A stretch of 56,473 nt of DNA from Rhodobacterales bacterium (GCA_017303485.1 JAFLCY010000002.1:1-56473); one strand, 5' to 3'; positions 1 through 8,852 are shown, counted from the first letter of the stretch. Notes: generated from the sequence alone by a model not told the origin. A program made the numbers and translations.

Positions 1-1128
1 CTCGAAAATTTCTGCTAGACTGCGGGGCGCGGGCACCGTCGGCGTCACCGCCACTGCACCGTCGTCGGCGGCGCCAGAGGGGCTGGTGGGATATCCCGCG
101 TCATTGTCGTTGTCATGGTCGGTCGCCCCATGCACGGCACGGCCGCTCCAATGCCAAAGTTTCCGACGCAAATCTTGGCGCAGCTGATGTCGGATGGCAT
201 GACATTCTGATTCAATCGTGCGCAAACTTTCAAATCCGTCCGAATGTTTGCGCAATATCGCTCCAGCCGATGCGTACTGACGTGCCGCGGCTTGGTACTT
301 GCCATCGGCAATTTGTTGTCGCAACGTTTGGGGGAGTTTCAACAGTCCGTCCAATCGAGACAACAGACGTTTGACGCGAATTTTTTCGGCCACTTGATCG
401 CGGACATTCCCCAATTCGTCTTCCATGAGTCGAGCTCGTTCTTCAATGGCAGGCATATCTCGGACTAAATCGTTCAATCCGGCTTCGTGCGCTGATACAT
501 TGATCCCGACCGATCGAATGGCATCGGTCGCATCAATGAAACGTGAATAATTCTCATACACGAGCGTTTGCATCGTCGAATCGAGGGTCCGGACTTGCAA
601 GGCCAAATGTTCTTCCGTTTCCAAAAGGGATTGCATGGATGACTCATAGACGTGTTGTCGCGTGTACGAAACCGCATCGAAATTGGGGGAGTTCCAGTCC
701 AGAGAGGCCCGGCCCTTGTTGGAACGAGTCCGGGAGGAGTCACCTTTCCGTTCCTGGTCCTTGTCGTCAATGTCATCATCGTCATCGTCACTGTCTGAAT
801 CGTCCAGGTGGGAGGAGGAGGAAGGTGGGAGAGGCAATTGCTGTGATTTACGGGCGGCCGCGACGGCCGACTTGCCATAGAAATTCTCTAGTAACTTTTG
901 CCGCACCAACGCTTCCCGGTCTTGGGGACGGTGGCGTTGCGACGATGACGAAGCCTTGTTGCTTGGATCGTTACTGTTGTGATGGTGGTGCGTGAGGAAT
1001 TCTTCGTCGGAATCGTCGTCGTCGTCATCCGCCAGAAAGGAATCCGCTGACATGGAAGAGGAAGCTCCTGCCGTTGCCGTCTTGGAGATAGGAGGACCAC
1101 CAAGGGGAATGGGACGGTTGTTGCTCAT
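1..1128 (-). CDS. Eukaryotic Vps51-like vesicle tethering subunit, N-terminal 376 codons (runs off left edge)
   Basis: An uninterrupted reading frame starts at an ATG at 1128 and is still open at base 1. The first 140 residues are Ser/Asp-rich low complexity with two acidic tracts (about residues 33-41 and 105-120). Around residue 143 the hallmark Vps51 block begins: LDWNSPNFD (W145), then LLETEEHL, LDSTMQTLVYENYSRFIDATDAIR (Y191), followed by helical sequence with RLLSRLDGLLKLP and YQAAARQYASAGAILRKH. This order matches Vps51/Vps67 (Fat-free), the GARP/EARP subunit that tethers endosome-derived vesicles at the Golgi. Bacteria have no such family. Codon use and GC are unlike everything to the right. 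The C-terminal half is missing because the window ends. A diatom or similar alga is a guess at the source; eukaryotic origin is firm. Confidence 0.88.
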   Translation of the reverse strand, partial: MSNNRPIPLGGPPISKTATAGASSSMSADSFLADDDDDDSDEEFLTHHHHNSNDPSNKASSSSQRHRPQDREALVRQKLLENFYGKSAVAAARKSQQLPLPPSSSSHLDDSDSDDDDDDIDDKDQERKGDSSRTRSNKGRASLDWNSPNFDAVSYTRQHVYESSMQSLLETEEHLALQVRTLDSTMQTLVYENYSRFIDATDAIRSVGINVSAHEAGLNDLVRDMPAIEERARLMEDELGNVRDQVAEKIRVKRLLSRLDGLLKLPQTLRQQIADGKYQAAARQYASAGAILRKHSDGFESLRTIESECHAIRHQLRQDLRRKLWHWSGRAVHGATDHDNDNDAGYPTSPSGAADDGAVAVTPTVPAPRSLAEIFE

Positions 1129-1645
1129 GATCGTTGTTGTGGGGACAGGAACCCACGAGCTGCTGTGGGAACAACTCTTTGGAGGTTCAGGGCTTGTTGG
1201 AGCGAGACGGTTGACTTTGACAGGATTGTTTTGCTCTCAAAAAGCAAGCGAGTGAGAGCTTGCTGTTCAGTGGCCATCATCATGGTCGTTGTGCCTCGAG
1301 ACTCGAGAGCCACAATGAAGAAATAAGGTTGACTCTATTAGTGTTAGAGTTTTGTACAGTGATCGAGTTTGGGTTACGAAACTTGAACCGGTACTGAGAA
1401 GACAGTATCCACATGCTACTACTTATGGCCATCTTCGACGGGACTCATCTATTTTGGTCGACGTCGATGATCTGCTCCTCCTGCCCCAACACGCACGATG
1501 CCCCCAGGAGGAACGATGAACCTCATCGACCAATAGCAAGCGCGCCAACGGATCGAAAGCTTTCACCTCTCACTCCTCCCAAACAATAGGGAATTTCCAC
1601 TACTTACTAGTACATCAGCCCTACGAAACCGAGCAGCCAACAGAC
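1129..1645. other. Non-bacterial upstream DNA of the Vps51-like gene, ending at a junction with bacterial DNA
   Basis: This stretch is visibly poorer in GC than the rest and has no convincing coding frame on either strand. It lies 5' of the Vps51-like start, so it probably holds that gene's promoter and 5' UTR. The last eukaryote-like base is placed near 1640-1648, because the bacterial CoaBC reading frame follows its family up to that point and then turns into unrelated residues and a stop at 1607. Confidence 0.7.
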
Positions 1646-2395
1646 GACCGGAACCACCTCCACACCGGCGGGGGGCGGCACCGTTGCAGGGCCGGTCACG
1701 AAGGTGACCCTGGCCCCGAGATCGCGCAGCGCTGCCGCCAGTGCCGCGCCCTGCGCGCCCGAGGACCGGTTGGCGATGTAGCGCACCGGATCAATCGGTT
1801 CATGGGTCGGGCCGGAGGTCACCAGCACATGTTTCCCCGCGAGTGGCCCGCCGCCCAATGCCACCGAGATCGCCGCGACAATCTCCAGGGGCTCGGCCAT
1901 CCGCCCCTCGCCTGCCTCGCCGCTTTCGGCCATCTCGCCCCGGTTGGGCCCGATGAACAGCATTCCATCCGCCAGAAGCTGTGCCCGATTGCGCCGGGTT
2001 GCCGGGTGCCCCCACATCGCCGGGTTCATCGCGGGCGCCATCAGCACGGGCTTGTCGGTCGCCAGAAGCACGGCGCTTGCCAGATCCCCGGCCAGCCCCT
2101 GCGCCAACTTGGCCATCAGATCGGCCGTCGCAGGAGCCACCACGATCAGATCGGCCTCGCGCGACAGGCGAATATGGCCCACATCCTGTTCGTCCTGCCG
2201 GTCGAAAAGATCTGTGAACACATGATCCGCCGTCAGCGCGCCCACCGACAGGGGAGTAATGAACTGCTGCGCCGCCCCGGTCATCACCGCACGCACCGAG
2301 GCCCCGCGTTCGCGCAGTCGCCGGATCAGGTCAAGCGTCTTGTAGGCCGCGATGCCGCCACCGATGACCAGAAGAATGCGCTTTCCTGCCAGCAT
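1646..2395 (-). CDS. coaBC: CoaBC (Dfp) phosphopantothenoylcysteine decarboxylase/synthetase, 3'-truncated at a chimeric junction
   Basis: This bifunctional flavoprotein joins cysteine to 4'-phosphopantothenate and decarboxylates the product in coenzyme A synthesis. The N-terminal flavin domain has GGGIAAYK near the start and the PAMNPAMW signature of the decarboxylase half. The synthetase half begins with VTSGPTHEPIDPVRYIANRSSG. Only about 250 of the usual 400 residues are present: after VEVVPV the frame enters foreign sequence (VCWLLGF) and stops at 1607. ATG 2395 (MLAGKRILL) is preferred over the upstream in-frame ATG at 2428 because it matches the usual family start. The gene is broken by the join with eukaryotic DNA, most likely an assembly artefact rather than a real pseudogene. 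Confidence 0.85.
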
Positions 2396-2470
2396 CTGCC
2401 CAAGCCCTCTCTGTGGGACACGGGACAAGGTGTAGGGTCCATGCGCCGCGACTGCAACTCCCGGAAGGGA

Positions 2471-3169
2471 TCACAGGCTCCGGTCGATCTCCTCGGCCAC
2501 CAGCGCCTGCAGCCTCCAGAGGCCCCGGTCGCGGATGCCACGCGCTTCCAGCTGAGTGACGGTGTTCAGAAGGTACTCCGCCCCGGTTCCCCAATGACCG
2601 CAGGCGCGGGCAAGCGTGCGGGCCACCTCGTCGGGTGCCAGGCGGCCGGCATAATAGGGTGAAGCGCGGTTCATCACGAAGCCAAGGGCGCGGCAAGGCC
2701 CGGCCTCGGTTTCGACGGTCAGCCAGCGCGGCATGCTGTTGATCGGCTTCACGGTGAATTCCCGCCGGAACAGGCGGTCAAGCTGGGCTGCGGGATCGTC
2801 CGGGGGCAGTTCCAGCACGACGCCCCGGCATTGCCCGCCGCGATCCAGCGCCATCATCAGCCCGGGCTGGTCGACCGTGCCACGAAAGCGGTGCATCCGC
2901 AGGCAGAACGACCGATGCCAGCCCCGCGCGACGGCAGGACGTTCGGCGCGGTGTTCGATCTCCGGCCGCCAGATCAGCGATCCGTAGGCAAAGAGTTGCA
3001 GCGGTTGTCCCGGGGAAGGATGGGTCCGCAACATGCGGTCGACCCATTCGGCGTAGTCGGCATCGGTCTGCTGTTCGACCCCGGCGGCCGGGCCGGAATC
3101 CGGAATCTCGTGGTGGATCCGGGCGATATGCGCGGCCGTCAGCCGGGGAGTTTGCGGTTGGCGCGGCAT
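2471..3169 (-). CDS. ChaC-type gamma-glutamylcyclotransferase
   Basis: The 232-residue protein has the YGSLIW motif (about residues 63-68) that forms the substrate loop of the gamma-glutamylcyclotransferase fold, then RSFCLRMHRFRGT and PGLMMALD, as in ChaC proteins. These cytoplasmic enzymes split the gamma-glutamyl group of glutathione to give 5-oxoproline and Cys-Gly. The glutamate-containing strand seen in ChaC proteins is probably in RREFTVKPINSMPRW. The gene lies 75 bp upstream of coaBC on the same strand and downstream of rpoH, with no overlap, so it may be transcribed separately. The N-terminal 40 residues are not part of the recognisable domain. Confidence 0.82.
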   Translation of the reverse strand: MPRQPQTPRLTAAHIARIHHEIPDSGPAAGVEQQTDADYAEWVDRMLRTHPSPGQPLQLFAYGSLIWRPEIEHRAERPAVARGWHRSFCLRMHRFRGTVDQPGLMMALDRGGQCRGVVLELPPDDPAAQLDRLFRREFTVKPINSMPRWLTVETEAGPCRALGFVMNRASPYYAGRLAPDEVARTLARACGHWGTGAEYLLNTVTQLEARGIRDRGLWRLQALVAEEIDRSL

Positions 3170-3250
3170 GCTTCCTCTGACGCCGAATGTTGCGGGCGCG
3201 CCATGATCTGTCCCCGGCCGCCAGAGGTCAACGCCAGAGACCTGCAGGCG

Positions 3251-4129
3251 TCACTTCAGGAAATGGCGCAGCTCGCCCGTCTGGCTTTCCAGTTTGCTCC
3301 GCAGCTTGGCGAAGGCCGCGGCTTCCAGTTGCCGGACGCGTTCCTTGGACAGACCCAGTTCCACGCCAAGCGATTCCAGCGTCCGGCCCTGATCCTTCAG
3401 CTTGCGTTCGGCCACGATAAAGCGTTCGCGCGCCGTCAGGCCTTGCAGCGCCCGCACCAACCAGCCCCGCAAGAGGTCCCCATCATGTGCGGCTTCCACT
3501 GCCTCGGCGGCCTGTTGGCCTTCGTCCTCCAGCGCGTCGATCCAGTCGCGACCCTCGCCGTCGCTCCCTTGCGCAACGTTCAGCGAATAGTCTGACCCCG
3601 ACAGACGACCCGCCATCATCTCGACCTCGGCCACCGACACGCCCAAGGCGGCGGCAACCCTTGTGCGCAGGGTGACCGGGTCCATCGGTTCGCCCCGGTC
3701 AGAGGCCTCGCGGTCCAGCCTCGCCTGTACCCGACGTAAGTTGAAGAACAGCGCTTTCTGGCCCGATGTCGTGCCCGTGCGGACCATCGACCAGTTGCGC
3801 ATCACATAGTCCTGCACGCCCGCCTTGATCCACCAAACCGCATAGGTCGAGAAACGCACCCCGCGGTCGGGATCGAACTTGTCGGCGGCCCGCATCAGAC
3901 CAAGGCTGGCCTCCTGGATCAGGTCGCCCATCGGGGCACCATAGCGGCGGAATCGCGCGGCCATGGAGATCGCCAGGCGCAGGTAGGCCGTGATCAGCCG
4001 ATGCAGCGCGCGTTCGTCCCGATGGTCGCGCCAGGCACGGGCCAACTGTAGCTCGGTCTCGGCATCCAGGAATTCGGCCGTCATCGCTTGGCGCGACAAG
4101 TCGGGGCCGGTATATCCGTCAAGTGCCAT
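3251..4129 (-). CDS. rpoH: RNA polymerase sigma-32 factor, RpoH2-like
   Basis: This 292-residue sigma-70 family factor directs RNA polymerase to heat-shock or oxidative-stress promoters. Region 2 runs from about residue 45 to 115 (DLIQEASLGLMRAADKFDP, STYAVWWIKAGVQDYV). The RpoH box GQKALFFNLRR at 123-133 identifies sigma-32 rather than a housekeeping sigma. Region 4 with its helix-turn-helix (LGLSKERVRQLEAAAFAKLR) closes the protein. ATG 4129 follows a good ribosome site (GGAGGAAG). Rhodobacteraceae usually carry two RpoH proteins; assignment to the RpoH2 (singlet oxygen) branch rather than RpoH1 is an impression, not proven. It diverges from cobU with a 67-bp gap. Confidence 0.88.
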   Translation of the reverse strand: MALDGYTGPDLSRQAMTAEFLDAETELQLARAWRDHRDERALHRLITAYLRLAISMAARFRRYGAPMGDLIQEASLGLMRAADKFDPDRGVRFSTYAVWWIKAGVQDYVMRNWSMVRTGTTSGQKALFFNLRRVQARLDREASDRGEPMDPVTLRTRVAAALGVSVAEVEMMAGRLSGSDYSLNVAQGSDGEGRDWIDALEDEGQQAAEAVEAAHDGDLLRGWLVRALQGLTARERFIVAERKLKDQGRTLESLGVELGLSKERVRQLEAAAFAKLRSKLESQTGELRHFLK

Positions 4130-4196
4130 GACTTCCTCCACGTCATCCAGTCGAGGTGCTGTCGTCTGTTCCTTCTTATGTCTACGGAGCCCTCGC

Positions 4197-4727
4197 GTGT
4201 CCGGATCACTTCCGTCCCTCACTCTGATCCTTGGCGGTGCCCGGTCCGGGAAATCGGCCTTCGCCGAGCGACTGATCATCGGATCGGGCCGCCCCCGGCG
4301 CTACATCGCCACGGCGGAAGCCTGGGACGACGAAATGCGCGAACGCATCGCCCAGCACCGGCGCGACCGGGCGGGCGACTGGACCACGGTCGAGGCACCA
4401 TTGGACCTTGCTGCCGCCCTGGCCGCCGCACCGGCGGAAGACGCGGTCCTGATCGACTGTGCGACCCTGTGGCTGACCAATCATCTGCTTGCCGAACATG
4501 ACCTTGCCCGTGAAACCCGCCGCCTTGTCACCGCACTGGCCGACTGCCGGGCGCCGGTCGTCATCGTCTCCAACGAAACCGGCTGGGGAATCGTTCCCGA
4601 AAATGCGCTCGCGCGCCGATTTCGCGACGAACAGGGGCGGTTGAACCAGCGCCTCGCCGCCGAGGCGGGGCTGGCCGTCGCGGTGATCGCTGGCCTGCCC
4701 ATGGTCCTGAAAGGCCAATTGCCATGA
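4197..4727 (+). CDS. cobU: CobU/CobP adenosylcobinamide kinase/guanylyltransferase
   Basis: This cytoplasmic enzyme phosphorylates adenosylcobinamide and attaches GMP in the nucleotide-loop assembly of vitamin B12. The P-loop GGARSGKS is at residues 13-20. It is followed by YIATAEAWDDEM, a region with His in RIAQHRRDR (the guanylylated-His position of the family), LIDCATLWLTN and VSNETGWGIVP, all CobU signatures. The 176-residue length is normal. The GTG at 4197 is chosen because GGAG lies 7 bp upstream and it gives the family's usual N terminus; the longer frame to 3990 overlaps rpoH. Its stop overlaps the next start (ATGA), so the two are translationally coupled. Confidence 0.87.
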   Translation: MSGSLPSLTLILGGARSGKSAFAERLIIGSGRPRRYIATAEAWDDEMRERIAQHRRDRAGDWTTVEAPLDLAAALAAAPAEDAVLIDCATLWLTNHLLAEHDLARETRRLVTALADCRAPVVIVSNETGWGIVPENALARRFRDEQGRLNQRLAAEAGLAVAVIAGLPMVLKGQLP

Positions 4728-5287
4728 CGCGGTTCTGGTTTGTGCGCCATGGCCCGACTCACGCCAAGGCCTTCGCCGGATGGCGTGACATCCCGGCCGA
4801 TCTGTCCGACGCCGATGCCATAGCTCGCCTGAACGCGCATCTGCCCGCACTGGCTCCGGTGATCTCGTCCGACCTTTGCCGGGCAACGGCAACTGCCGAC
4901 ACGCTTTGCGATGCGCGCCCCCGTCTGCCGCATGACCCGGGTCTCAGGGAGTTCAACTTTGGCGACTGGGATGGATTGCCGTTTGACGAGGTGGCCAGGC
5001 GCTGGCCCGATCTCAGCCGCCGCTATTGGGAAGAACCCGGTCATACCGCGCCTCCCCGCGGTGAAAGCTGGCTTGCCGCGGCTGAACGGGTTGAACGGGC
5101 GCTCAGCCGGCTGCCGCCAGTTCCAGACGTGATCGTGGTCGCCCATTTTGGCGTCATTCTCACCCAATACCAACGCGCGGCACTGCTTACCCCGGTTCAG
5201 GCGCTGGCCCAGGACATCGCCAATCTCTCCGTCACCTGCCTGACCTTCTTGCCGCCCGGGGTTCTGTCGATCAATCACTGTCCGTGA
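4724..5287 (+). CDS. Histidine phosphatase family protein, probable alpha-ribazole phosphatase (CobC-like)
   Basis: The 187-residue protein has the phosphoglycerate-mutase-like catalytic RHG at residues 8-10 (WFVRHGPTH), the core motif LREFNFGDWDG, and a second catalytic His in VVAHFGVI. It starts inside the cobU stop codon. Coupling to cobU suggests the role of CobC: removing phosphate from alpha-ribazole-5'-phosphate (or the cobalamin-phosphate) in B12 nucleotide-loop assembly. The fold is certain; the substrate is inferred only from the neighbour, since this superfamily is broad. Confidence 0.75.
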   Translation: MTRFWFVRHGPTHAKAFAGWRDIPADLSDADAIARLNAHLPALAPVISSDLCRATATADTLCDARPRLPHDPGLREFNFGDWDGLPFDEVARRWPDLSRRYWEEPGHTAPPRGESWLAAAERVERALSRLPPVPDVIVVAHFGVILTQYQRAALLTPVQALAQDIANLSVTCLTFLPPGVLSINHCP

Positions 5288-5359
5288 TCAAGCTAAGCAC
5301 AATTCGTCGTTTCCCTTTCCGTCCGGAACCGGTTCAGATTGGGGAAAAGGACAATATCC

Positions 5360-6247
5360 ATGACCTATGATGCTCCTCGCTATGACCTCGTGATCGGAGA
5401 CCGGGCCTATTCCAGCTGGTCCCTGCGCGGCTGGCTTCTGTTCGACGCCTTCGGCCTGTCCGTGAAGACCCATTCGGCGCGGCTTTACAGCGATGAACTC
5501 CCCACCCTGCTGAAAGACTACTTTCCGGCGAAGACTGCGCCGACCATGCGCACGCCCGATGGTTCGGTCGTTCCAGAGACCATCGCCATCGCCGAGGAAC
5601 TGGCGACGCGCCACCCCGGGGCCGGGCTCTGGCCTTCCGATCCCCATGCCCGCGCGACCGCCCGGGTGCTGGCGGCGGAGATGCATGCCGGTTTCGTCGC
5701 CTTGCGCAGCCATTGCCCGATGAACCTGCGCGTCAGCTACACCGACTGCCAGCCCCCGACTGAGGTGCTGGCCGACCTCGCCCGACTGGAAACCCTCTGG
5801 GCCTGGGCCCGCGAAACCACGGGGTCGACGACACCCTGGCTCTGTGGCGCCTATTCGGCAGCGGATGCCTTCTTCGCCCCGGTCGCCACCCGGATCGCGA
5901 CCTACAACCTGCCGGTCAATCCGCAGGCGGCACTTTACGTCAACGCCCATCTCTCGCATCCCTCGTTCCGGCGCTGGCGGGCGATGGGCCTGGTCGATGG
6001 TGCAGACCAGGACTTCTACCGCCGCGACTATCCCCGGCGCGACTGGCCCGGCCCGGCGCCGCTGCCCGCAAAGCCTTTGACCGGCAAGGATACGGTGAAC
6101 GAGGCCTGTCCCTATTCCGGCAAGCCGGTCACGCACGCGCTTGAGCTTTACGGCCGCCGCTTCGGCTTCTGCAACGCCTTCTGCCGCGACAAGACCGTGG
6201 CGGATGCCGAGGCCTGGCCGAGGTTCATGGACCTTTACCACTCATAA
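5360..6247 (+). CDS. Glutathione S-transferase with Cys-rich C-terminal tail
   Basis: The first 220 residues of this 295-residue protein follow the soluble GST layout: a thioredoxin-fold N-terminal half (YSSWSLRGWLLFDAFG, with the Ser of the catalytic loop) and an all-helical C-terminal half (AYSAADAFFAPVATRIATYNL). The last 45 residues are extra. They carry CPYSGKPV and FGFCNAFCRDKTV, a Cys-x(n)-Cys-x3-Cys pattern resembling YHS/TRASH-type metal-binding tails. ATG 5360 is chosen because AAAAGGA lies about 9 bp upstream and it starts the GST domain. It probably conjugates or reduces electrophiles with glutathione. The tail could bind a metal; that is inference. Confidence 0.82.
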   Translation: MTYDAPRYDLVIGDRAYSSWSLRGWLLFDAFGLSVKTHSARLYSDELPTLLKDYFPAKTAPTMRTPDGSVVPETIAIAEELATRHPGAGLWPSDPHARATARVLAAEMHAGFVALRSHCPMNLRVSYTDCQPPTEVLADLARLETLWAWARETTGSTTPWLCGAYSAADAFFAPVATRIATYNLPVNPQAALYVNAHLSHPSFRRWRAMGLVDGADQDFYRRDYPRRDWPGPAPLPAKPLTGKDTVNEACPYSGKPVTHALELYGRRFGFCNAFCRDKTVADAEAWPRFMDLYHS

Positions 6248-6454
6248 ACCATTTCGCCCTACCCGTTAACCAAGGTGAATCGGGTGAGGCGGGATGGAAC
6301 GGTCCGAGACAAGACAGGGCATTTTCCGTCCGGAAATATCCCCGCCAGAGGCAGGCCCGAGCCGGTTGCGCGCCCTTCGCGCGCAGAGGCGAGACATGAG
6401 GCTTGCGCGGAACGCGCTCAATTCAACTGCCGTCCCGACCCGCGGGACGCTGGC

Positions 6455-7972
6455 ATGACGGCCCGCGCCTATACCGTCGCCTTCGAAGGGGTCGAGGCCC
6501 GCCTGGTGGAGGTGCAATGCGCCGTCTCGCCCGGTTCGCCCTCCTTCACACTGGTCGGTCTGCCCGACAAGGCGGTGACAGAGGCGAAGGAGCGTGTCCG
6601 GGCGGCCTTGCAGGCACTGTCCATCGCGCTGCCGGCCAAGCGGATCACCATCAACCTCTCGCCCGCCGACCTGCCCAAGGAAGGCTCGCATTTCGACCTG
6701 CCGATTGCCGTCGCGCTTCTCGCCGCGCTGGAGATCATCCCGCGCGAGGATGTCGAAGGCACCGTTGCGCTTGGCGAACTGTCGCTCGACGGTCGTCTCG
6801 TTCCCGTCGCGGGCGCGCTGCCCGCAGCCATGGCCGCCGCTGTCGAGGACCGTGCCCTCCTTTGCCCGCACGCCTGCGGCGCCGAGGCAGCCTGGGTCGG
6901 CGCGACGCAGGTGCTTGCGGCGGCCTCGCTGGAAGAGGTGCTGCATCACTACACCGGACGCACGCTGCTGCTTCCGGCCGAGGCTGGCGAAGTGCTGCGC
7001 GAGGCATCGCCCCGCGACTTCCGCGAGGTGAAGGGTCAGGAACGCGCCAAGCGCGCCCTGGAAATTGCCGCCGCCGGGCGGCATCACCTGTTCATGGTCG
7101 GCACTCCCGGTTCCGGCAAGTCCATGCTTGCCGCCCGGCTGCCCGGAATCCTGCCGCCGCTCTCCGCCCCGGAAGCGCTTGAAACCTCAATGATCCACTC
7201 GCTTGCGGGCCTGTTGACCGAAGGCGGAATCTCGCGCGACCGGCCCTTCCGCGAACCCCACCACACCGCTTCGATGGCCGCTATCGTCGGCGGAGGCCGG
7301 GGCGCAAAGCCGGGTGAGATCAGCCTCGCGCACAACGGCGTTCTCTTCCTGGACGAGTTCCCGGAGTTTCCCCGCACAGTCCTCGACACATTGCGCCAGC
7401 CGATCGAGACCGGAGCCGTCATGGTCGCCCGCGCCAATGCCCATGTCCGCTATCCCTGCCGGTTCCTGCTGATCGCCGCCGCGAACCCCTGCAAATGCGG
7501 CTACCTCTCCGACCCCAACCGCGCCTGCGGCCGCGCGCCGATTTGCGGCGAGGACTACCTTGGCCGCATTTCCGGCCCGCTGATGGACCGCTTTGACCTG
7601 CGCGTCGAGGTGCCTCCCGTGGCCTTCACCGATCTCGACCTGCCCGCCTCGGGGGAAAGTTCGGCCACCATCGCCGCCCGCGTCACCGCCGCCCGCGAGC
7701 GGCAGACCGCGCGGTTCATCGACGCCCCGGAGCTGCGGGTCAACGCCGACCTAGAAGGCAGCGCACTGGAGGAACACGCTAGCCCGGATGCCGAAGGGAA
7801 AGCGCTGATCGGTCGTGTGGCCGAACGCATGGGCCTTACCGCCCGGGGTTACCATCGCGTGTTGCGCGTGGCGCGCACCATCGCCGACCTTGACGAAAGC
7901 CCCGCGGTCCGCAAACCCCACATCGCCGAGGCGATCAGTTTTCGCCTCTCCTCGGCCATTGGCGGGCTTTAG
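6455..7972 (+). CDS. YifB/ComM-family Mg-chelatase-like AAA ATPase
   Basis: The 505-residue protein has the typical three parts: an N-terminal ribosomal-S5-like fold (TVAFEGVEARLVEVQ, FTLVGLPDKAVTEAKERVRAAL), a central Mg-chelatase ATPase with Walker A GTPGSGKS and Walker B FLDEFPEF, and a C-terminal helical lid (GYHRVLRVARTIADL). A CKCGY cluster and a CG-rich loop sit in the middle, as in other YifB proteins. ComM homologues are hexameric helicases that aid branch migration in natural transformation. ATG 6455 is preferred to the frame start at 6275 because it begins at the family's TARAYTVAFEG. The 207 bp upstream hold no other gene. It converges on the DeoR gene with a 4-base overlap. Confidence 0.9.
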   Translation: MTARAYTVAFEGVEARLVEVQCAVSPGSPSFTLVGLPDKAVTEAKERVRAALQALSIALPAKRITINLSPADLPKEGSHFDLPIAVALLAALEIIPREDVEGTVALGELSLDGRLVPVAGALPAAMAAAVEDRALLCPHACGAEAAWVGATQVLAAASLEEVLHHYTGRTLLLPAEAGEVLREASPRDFREVKGQERAKRALEIAAAGRHHLFMVGTPGSGKSMLAARLPGILPPLSAPEALETSMIHSLAGLLTEGGISRDRPFREPHHTASMAAIVGGGRGAKPGEISLAHNGVLFLDEFPEFPRTVLDTLRQPIETGAVMVARANAHVRYPCRFLLIAAANPCKCGYLSDPNRACGRAPICGEDYLGRISGPLMDRFDLRVEVPPVAFTDLDLPASGESSATIAARVTAARERQTARFIDAPELRVNADLEGSALEEHASPDAEGKALIGRVAERMGLTARGYHRVLRVARTIADLDESPAVRKPHIAEAISFRLSSAIGGL

Positions 7973-8778
7973 GCGATCAGCATCTCGATCCCGCGCGTGC
8001 GGAAGGCGTTGGCGTCGGCCTCGGCGATCCCGCTGTCGGTGATGAAGGCATGGATCATCTCCAGCGAGCCGAGGCGGGTAAAGCTGGACTTGTTGATTTT
8101 GGTCGAATCCGCCACCAGGAAGACCCGGCTGGCCGCCTTGATCATCGCCTCTTTCAGTTGCAGGTCGGCGAAGGACGGATAGGTCAGCCCGGCATCCAGC
8201 GCGACGCCCGCCGTCGCGAGGAACAGTTTGCCGGCGAAGATGTTGCGGAAGTACTCCACCGACTTGTCGCCGGACAGCGACAGCGTCGGCGCCTTGAACT
8301 GGCCGCCGGGCATATGCACCGCGTTTCCGGGAACCGCGCCAAGAATGATCGCGATGTTGAGTGCGTTGGTGATCACCGTCAGGTTCCGGCGCGAGACGAG
8401 GCGCAGCGCGATCTCGGTCGTGGTGGTTCCGGCATCCAGGATGATCGTCTCGCCATCCCTGACCTGATCCGCCGCCAGCGCACCGATGCGGCGTTTCTGC
8501 TCCATGTTGTCCTGATGGTGCAGCGTCATGGTGCCCACCTGTGCGGGCACCGTGTTCAGGAAGGCGCCGCCATGTTCGCGGGTGATCTGGCCGTCCTGTT
8601 CAAGCCGTTCCAGATCTTGCCGGATCGTCGCCTCGCTGACCTGGAAGGCCACTGCAAGCTCCCGGACCCGGGCACTGCCTTCCTCCTGGATCCAGTCGAG
8701 GATCCTGCGCCTGCGCGGCTCGGACAACAGTCCGGTCACGGGTTCCTGCCGGGCGGCTTCGGCTTTCGGTTTCAGCAA
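7969..8778 (-). CDS. DeoR-family transcriptional repressor of the sugar locus
   Basis: This 269-residue regulator has an N-terminal winged helix (residues about 20-75, with VSEATIRQDLERLEQDGQITREHGGAF, the DeoR signature) and a C-terminal sugar-phosphate sensor domain (ILDAGTTTTEIALRL, LTVITNALNIA, VADSTKINK). Such proteins repress catabolic operons until a phosphorylated intermediate binds. It is the last gene in line behind the ABC transporter on the same strand, with a 74-bp gap that contains its own repeats (two CACTTTC copies on the minus strand). Very likely it controls the divergent promoters at 13092-13380, where 10-bp-spaced TCGAAA repeats occur on both sides. Confidence 0.9.
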   Translation of the reverse strand: MLKPKAEAARQEPVTGLLSEPRRRRILDWIQEEGSARVRELAVAFQVSEATIRQDLERLEQDGQITREHGGAFLNTVPAQVGTMTLHHQDNMEQKRRIGALAADQVRDGETIILDAGTTTTEIALRLVSRRNLTVITNALNIAIILGAVPGNAVHMPGGQFKAPTLSLSGDKSVEYFRNIFAGKLFLATAGVALDAGLTYPSFADLQLKEAMIKAASRVFLVADSTKINKSSFTRLGSLEMIHAFITDSGIAEADANAFRTRGIEMLIA

Positions 8779-8852
8779 GGGAGATCCCCGAAGTGAAAGT
8801 GATCGAAGCTATAGCGTAGTGGAGCGAAAGTGGAAATCCAATTGCGATGGTG

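Noticed and set aside
543-995. Plus-strand frames over the eukaryotic segment
   Set aside because: They are antisense to the Vps51-like frame, have Ser/Arg-biased translations and no domain resemblance.
1802-2662. Long plus-strand open frame opposite coaBC
   Set aside because: Shadow frame of a GC-rich gene; the minus strand has clear CoaBC motifs.
5288-6241. Long minus-strand frame opposite the GST gene
   Set aside because: Arg/Gly-rich antisense translation with no motif; the plus strand is a recognisable GST.
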